Under the pieces are notes generated by a model. That model did not search any database, was not told where the DNA came from, and saw only the letters and a list, made by a program, of their open reading frames with translations. From NCBI GenBank assembly GCA_031362405.1, contig JANLSO010000056.1, positions 16,921-80,920 on the forward strand: a stretch of DNA of 64,000 nt. Direction: 5' to 3'. A program made the position numbers and the translations under genes. Each line of letters begins with the position of its first letter. The stretch's first letter is position 1. Below, piece after piece: positions 61,856 to 64,000 of the stretch. This DNA comes from JANLSO01 sp031362405 (GTDB taxonomy: Bacteria > Actinomycetota > Thermoleophilia > Miltoncostaeales > Miltoncostaeaceae).

Positions 61856-63286
61856 TCAGGCGGGAGCCGCCTCGACCTCGCGGCGCGCGAGACCCTCGGC
61901 CTCGGCCACTCCGATTACGGCGGTGCGTACGGCGGGGGCGACGTCGCGGTTGAAGACCGACGGGATGATGTAGCTCTCGGTCAGCTCGTCGTCGGCGACA
62001 CACGCGGCGATCGCCTCGGCGGCCGCGACCTTCATCGCCTCGCTGATCTTCCGCGCTCCACAATCAAGGGCGCCGCGGAAGATGCCGGGGAAGGCGAGGA
62101 CGTTGTTGATCTGGTTCGGGTAGTCAGAGCGGCCAGTGGCCATCACGCGCACGTAGGGCGCGGCGAGCTCGGGCATGATCTCCGGCACCGGGTTGGCCAT
62201 TGCGAAGACGATCGGGTCCGGGGCCATCGTTTTCAGTTGCTCGACCGAGAAGGTGCCGGGCCCCGACAAGCCGAGGAACAGGTTCGCGCCTTTGATTGCC
62301 TCGCTGAGGTCGCCGCGCACGCTCTCCGGGTTGGTGTTGGTGGCGTACCAGTCCTTCATGAAGTTCATGTTTTCGGTGCGGCCGTTGTAGATCGCCCCGC
62401 GGGTATCGCAGCCGATGATGTTCGTGACACCCGCGTTCATCAGGATCTTCGAACAGGCGACGCCGGACGCACCGATGCCATTGCAGACGACCTTCAGGTC
62501 ATGGAGTTTCTGGCCGGTGATCTTGCAGGCATTAATGGCCGCCGCCAGCACCACGATCGCGGTGCCGTGCTGGTCGTCGTGGAAGACGGGGATGTCGAGC
62601 ATCTCCTTCAAGCGATCCTCCACCTCGAAGCAGACCGGTGCGGAGATGTCTTCGAGGTTGATACCGCCGAAAGCGGGAGCGATCGCGGCGATGGTCGCGA
62701 TGAGAACCTCGGCATCTTTCGAGTCGATGCAGATCGGGTACGAGTCGACCCCGCCGAATTCGCGAAAGAGCATCGACTTGCCCTCCATCACCGGCATGCC
62801 CGCAGCGGCGCCGATGTCGCCCAGACCCAGGACGGCGGTGCCGTTGGTGATCACCGCGACCATGTTCTTCTTGAGCGTGTAGTCGAAGATGCGCTCACGG
62901 TCGTCGGCGATCGCTTGGCACAGGCGCGCCACCGCGGCGCCCTGAGACGCGTCGAGATCGTCGGGCGTGCGCAGCGGTAGCCGGGCGGTCAGCTCGATCT
63001 TGCCGCCCTCGTGCATCTTGAACGTGCGGTCCCACTGATCGAGCACCGTGACCCCGTCGACCGTCGCTGCCGCGGCGATGATCGCCGACGCGTGATCGAG
63101 GTCGGACGCGTTGACGACGATGTCGCGCACCATGCTGTGCGAGGTCGAGCCGACCAGGGTAACCGTGCCGATGTCTCCGCCTATGGCGCCGATCGCCGTG
63201 GCCAGGCGGGCAAAGGCACCCGAATCACGGGAGTCGATCTCTGCGCGAATGTTCACGCTGTACTGCGCACTCGGCGTAACGGCCAC
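61856..63286 (-). CDS. NAD(P)-dependent malic enzyme with N-terminal ACT domain
   Basis: A 476-residue enzyme converting malate to pyruvate and CO2. An ACT-like regulatory domain (about 1-85; YSVNIRAEIDSRDSGAFARL) precedes the catalytic part. Catalytic landmarks are VAVITNGTAVLGLGDIGAAA, MPVMEGKSMLFREFGGVDSY, FHDDQHGTAIVVLAA and VVCNGIGASGVACS (NAD-binding). ANLFLGLSGPGTFS and FAMANPVPEIMPELA complete the set. The ACT domain suggests control by a small metabolite, often an amino acid. The start is GTG at 63286 with AGGAG a few bases upstream. It links to ppdK in C3/C4 metabolism. Confidence 0.93.
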   Translation of the reverse strand: MAVTPSAQYSVNIRAEIDSRDSGAFARLATAIGAIGGDIGTVTLVGSTSHSMVRDIVVNASDLDHASAIIAAAATVDGVTVLDQWDRTFKMHEGGKIELTARLPLRTPDDLDASQGAAVARLCQAIADDRERIFDYTLKKNMVAVITNGTAVLGLGDIGAAAGMPVMEGKSMLFREFGGVDSYPICIDSKDAEVLIATIAAIAPAFGGINLEDISAPVCFEVEDRLKEMLDIPVFHDDQHGTAIVVLAAAINACKITGQKLHDLKVVCNGIGASGVACSKILMNAGVTNIIGCDTRGAIYNGRTENMNFMKDWYATNTNPESVRGDLSEAIKGANLFLGLSGPGTFSVEQLKTMAPDPIVFAMANPVPEIMPELAAPYVRVMATGRSDYPNQINNVLAFPGIFRGALDCGARKISEAMKVAAAEAIAACVADDELTESYIIPSVFNRDVAPAVRTAVIGVAEAEGLARREVEAAPA

Positions 63287-63355
63287 GGATGGGTCTCCTC
63301 AAGCGGTCGGTCAGGCTCGCGGGAGCATACCCACGGGCCCCGCCGAGGCGGCGGA

Positions 63356-63712
63356 CTACAGGGCCAGATGAAGTCGCAGGGCGTCATCCAGTGCTGCGAC
63401 CCGGCTCACCGGCACGTGCCCGACCAGACGTCCGATCCGCTCGACGTCGACGGCGCGAACCTGTTCGGCCTGAGCCTTGGAGTCTCGATCGACGCCGGTG
63501 TCATCGGCGGCGAGGAGAACCTGAAATGGATAGACCCGCGAGGTGTTCGACGTGATCGGCACGACGGTGATGACACCTCTGCCGCCACGGGCCGCCGTGG
63601 AGTTGGCGCCGTCGTTGGAGACCACGACCGCCGGACGGTTCTTGCCCCGCTTTGCGGCGTAGCTGTCGAGGAAGCGCACATCCTCTTCGGGAAGGCTCAC
63701 ACTAATCTTCAT
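63356..63712 (-). CDS. MazE-MazF chimera: antitoxin N-terminus fused to a truncated MazF toxin
   Basis: A 118-residue protein. Residues 1-23 (MKISVSLPEEDVRFLDSYAA) are the start of a ribbon-helix-helix antitoxin. The next residues jump straight into a MazF/PemK body: RPAVVVSNDGANSTA, GVITVVPITSNTSRVYPFQV, LLAADDTGVDRDSKAQAEQV. MazF normally begins with about 20 further residues (RRGEIWLADLDP type). The antitoxin tail, the stop and the MazF start seem to have been deleted while the frame was kept. Whether the product is an inactive toxin or a self-bound fusion is unknown. Palindrome G starts 43 bases away. Confidence 0.75.
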   Translation of the reverse strand: MKISVSLPEEDVRFLDSYAAKRGKNRPAVVVSNDGANSTAARGGRGVITVVPITSNTSRVYPFQVLLAADDTGVDRDSKAQAEQVRAVDVERIGRLVGHVPVSRVAALDDALRLHLAL

Positions 63713-63754
63713 ACCGATAAAGCGACCGAGTGGTCCCCGTGGTTACTACTGGAG

Positions 63755-63799
63755 CCGGAATGTCATCACCGGTGCCGGGCACCGGTGATGACATTCCGG
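63755..63799. repeat. Palindromic repeat G (type I arms)
   Basis: A perfect 45-bp inverted repeat centred on G63777, with core GGTGCC-G-GGCACC and arms CCGGAATGTCATCACC. It lies between the divergent mazE-mazF chimera and polA. Its right arm may overlap the -35 region of polA, whose TAGACT (63818-63823) lies 7 bases before the GTG. Confidence 0.92.
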
Positions 63800-63830
63800 G
63801 CACATCGGGCCGCGACGTAGACTGCGCGGC

Positions 63831-64000
63831 GTGATCGAGATCACCTCTGAAATCCCCCCCGAGGCCGCCGTCGGGCCGCTGCTTCTGATCGATGGCAACA
63901 GCCTCGCCTACCGGGCGTTCTTCGCGTTGCCCGAAACGATCGCGACGGCTGACGGATTTCCGACCAACGCCCTCTACGGCCTGGCGGCGATGATGATCAA
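63831..64000 (+). CDS. polA: DNA polymerase I, N-terminal end (3' truncated by window)
   Basis: The first 56 codons of DNA polymerase I, which fills gaps and removes RNA primers. LLLIDGNSLAYRAFFALPET, then DGFPTNALYGLAAMM, is the start of the 5'-3' exonuclease domain; the first metal-binding Asp is in LIDGNS. The start is GTG at 63831. TAGACT at 63818-63823 lies 7 bases upstream and could be a -10 box of a leaderless transcript. The rest of the gene is outside the window. Confidence 0.93.
   Translation, partial: MIEITSEIPPEAAVGPLLLIDGNSLAYRAFFALPETIATADGFPTNALYGLAAMMI

Overview
The window is a GC-rich, densely packed stretch of a bacterial chromosome, most likely an actinobacterium of the Thermoleophilia / Solirubrobacterales type. 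The evidence is lineage flavour rather than a marker tree. There is a broken member of the secreted family whose N-terminus reads RRHHVALLALFVALGG, GTG starts are frequent, many genes overlap by 4 bases (ATGA/GTGA), glycyl-tRNA synthetase is split into two subunits (glyQ/glyS), and the order is recO, glyQ, glyS, ppdK ... dgt, dnaG, rpoD ... polA. No prophage, insertion-sequence transposase, CRISPR array or rRNA was seen. One tRNA (Leu, CAA) is present.

Layout. 1-9.8 kb: end of a UvrD-type helicase, a frameshifted secreted-protein pseudogene, DUF3891 and DUF429 proteins, a PDZ/TPR secreted protein, the overlapping run deoA-like/mutM/P1 peptidase, a glutaredoxin and recO. 9.8-12.9 kb: a SHOCT fragment, tandem repeats, an acyl-CoA ligase and an intact vapBC pair. 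12.9-19.5 kb: glyQ, glyS, ppdK and a lipoprotein of unknown family, all overlapping. 19.5-20.7 kb: a gene graveyard (GNAT and DUF4143-ATPase remnants). 20.7-47.3 kb: a large exopolysaccharide locus. It holds GT2, GT4, GT26 and processive-type glycosyltransferases, two flippases, an O-antigen ligase/polymerase, a Wzz-like protein, a polysaccharide deacetylase, a GH26-like hydrolase and a CelD-like GNAT. A compact nucleotide-sugar module at 39.2-44.7 kb holds an SDR epimerase, a DUF4910 protein, a RmlC-like cupin, a C-methyltransferase, a sugar-1-P cytidylyltransferase and a PIG-L deacetylase. 47.4-52.5 kb: hypothetical proteins, a HicA-like/DNA-binding two-gene module whose second gene is frameshifted, an FAD amine-oxidase-like protein and a CbiX-like chelatase. 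52.5-57.2 kb: hypothetical, dgt, dnaG, rpoD as one tight operon. 57.2-64 kb: a quinone oxidoreductase, SRPBCC protein, AAA-ATPase remnant, PAS-GGDEF-EAL protein, tRNA-Leu, malic enzyme, a MazE::MazF chimera and the start of polA.

The most unusual signal is not a gene. Seven near-perfect palindromes of 32-49 bp are scattered through the window, six built on a GGTGCC-N-GGCACC core (some with one mismatch) and the seventh on GGTGCGCGCACC. They fall into two arm families whose outer bases differ between copies but nearly always change as complementary pairs. One copy lies in frame inside the DUF3891 coding region and adds about 16 residues, and several others sit beside decayed genes. They look like a mobile, hairpin-forming repeat (REP/RPE-like) whose mobilising enzyme is not in this window.
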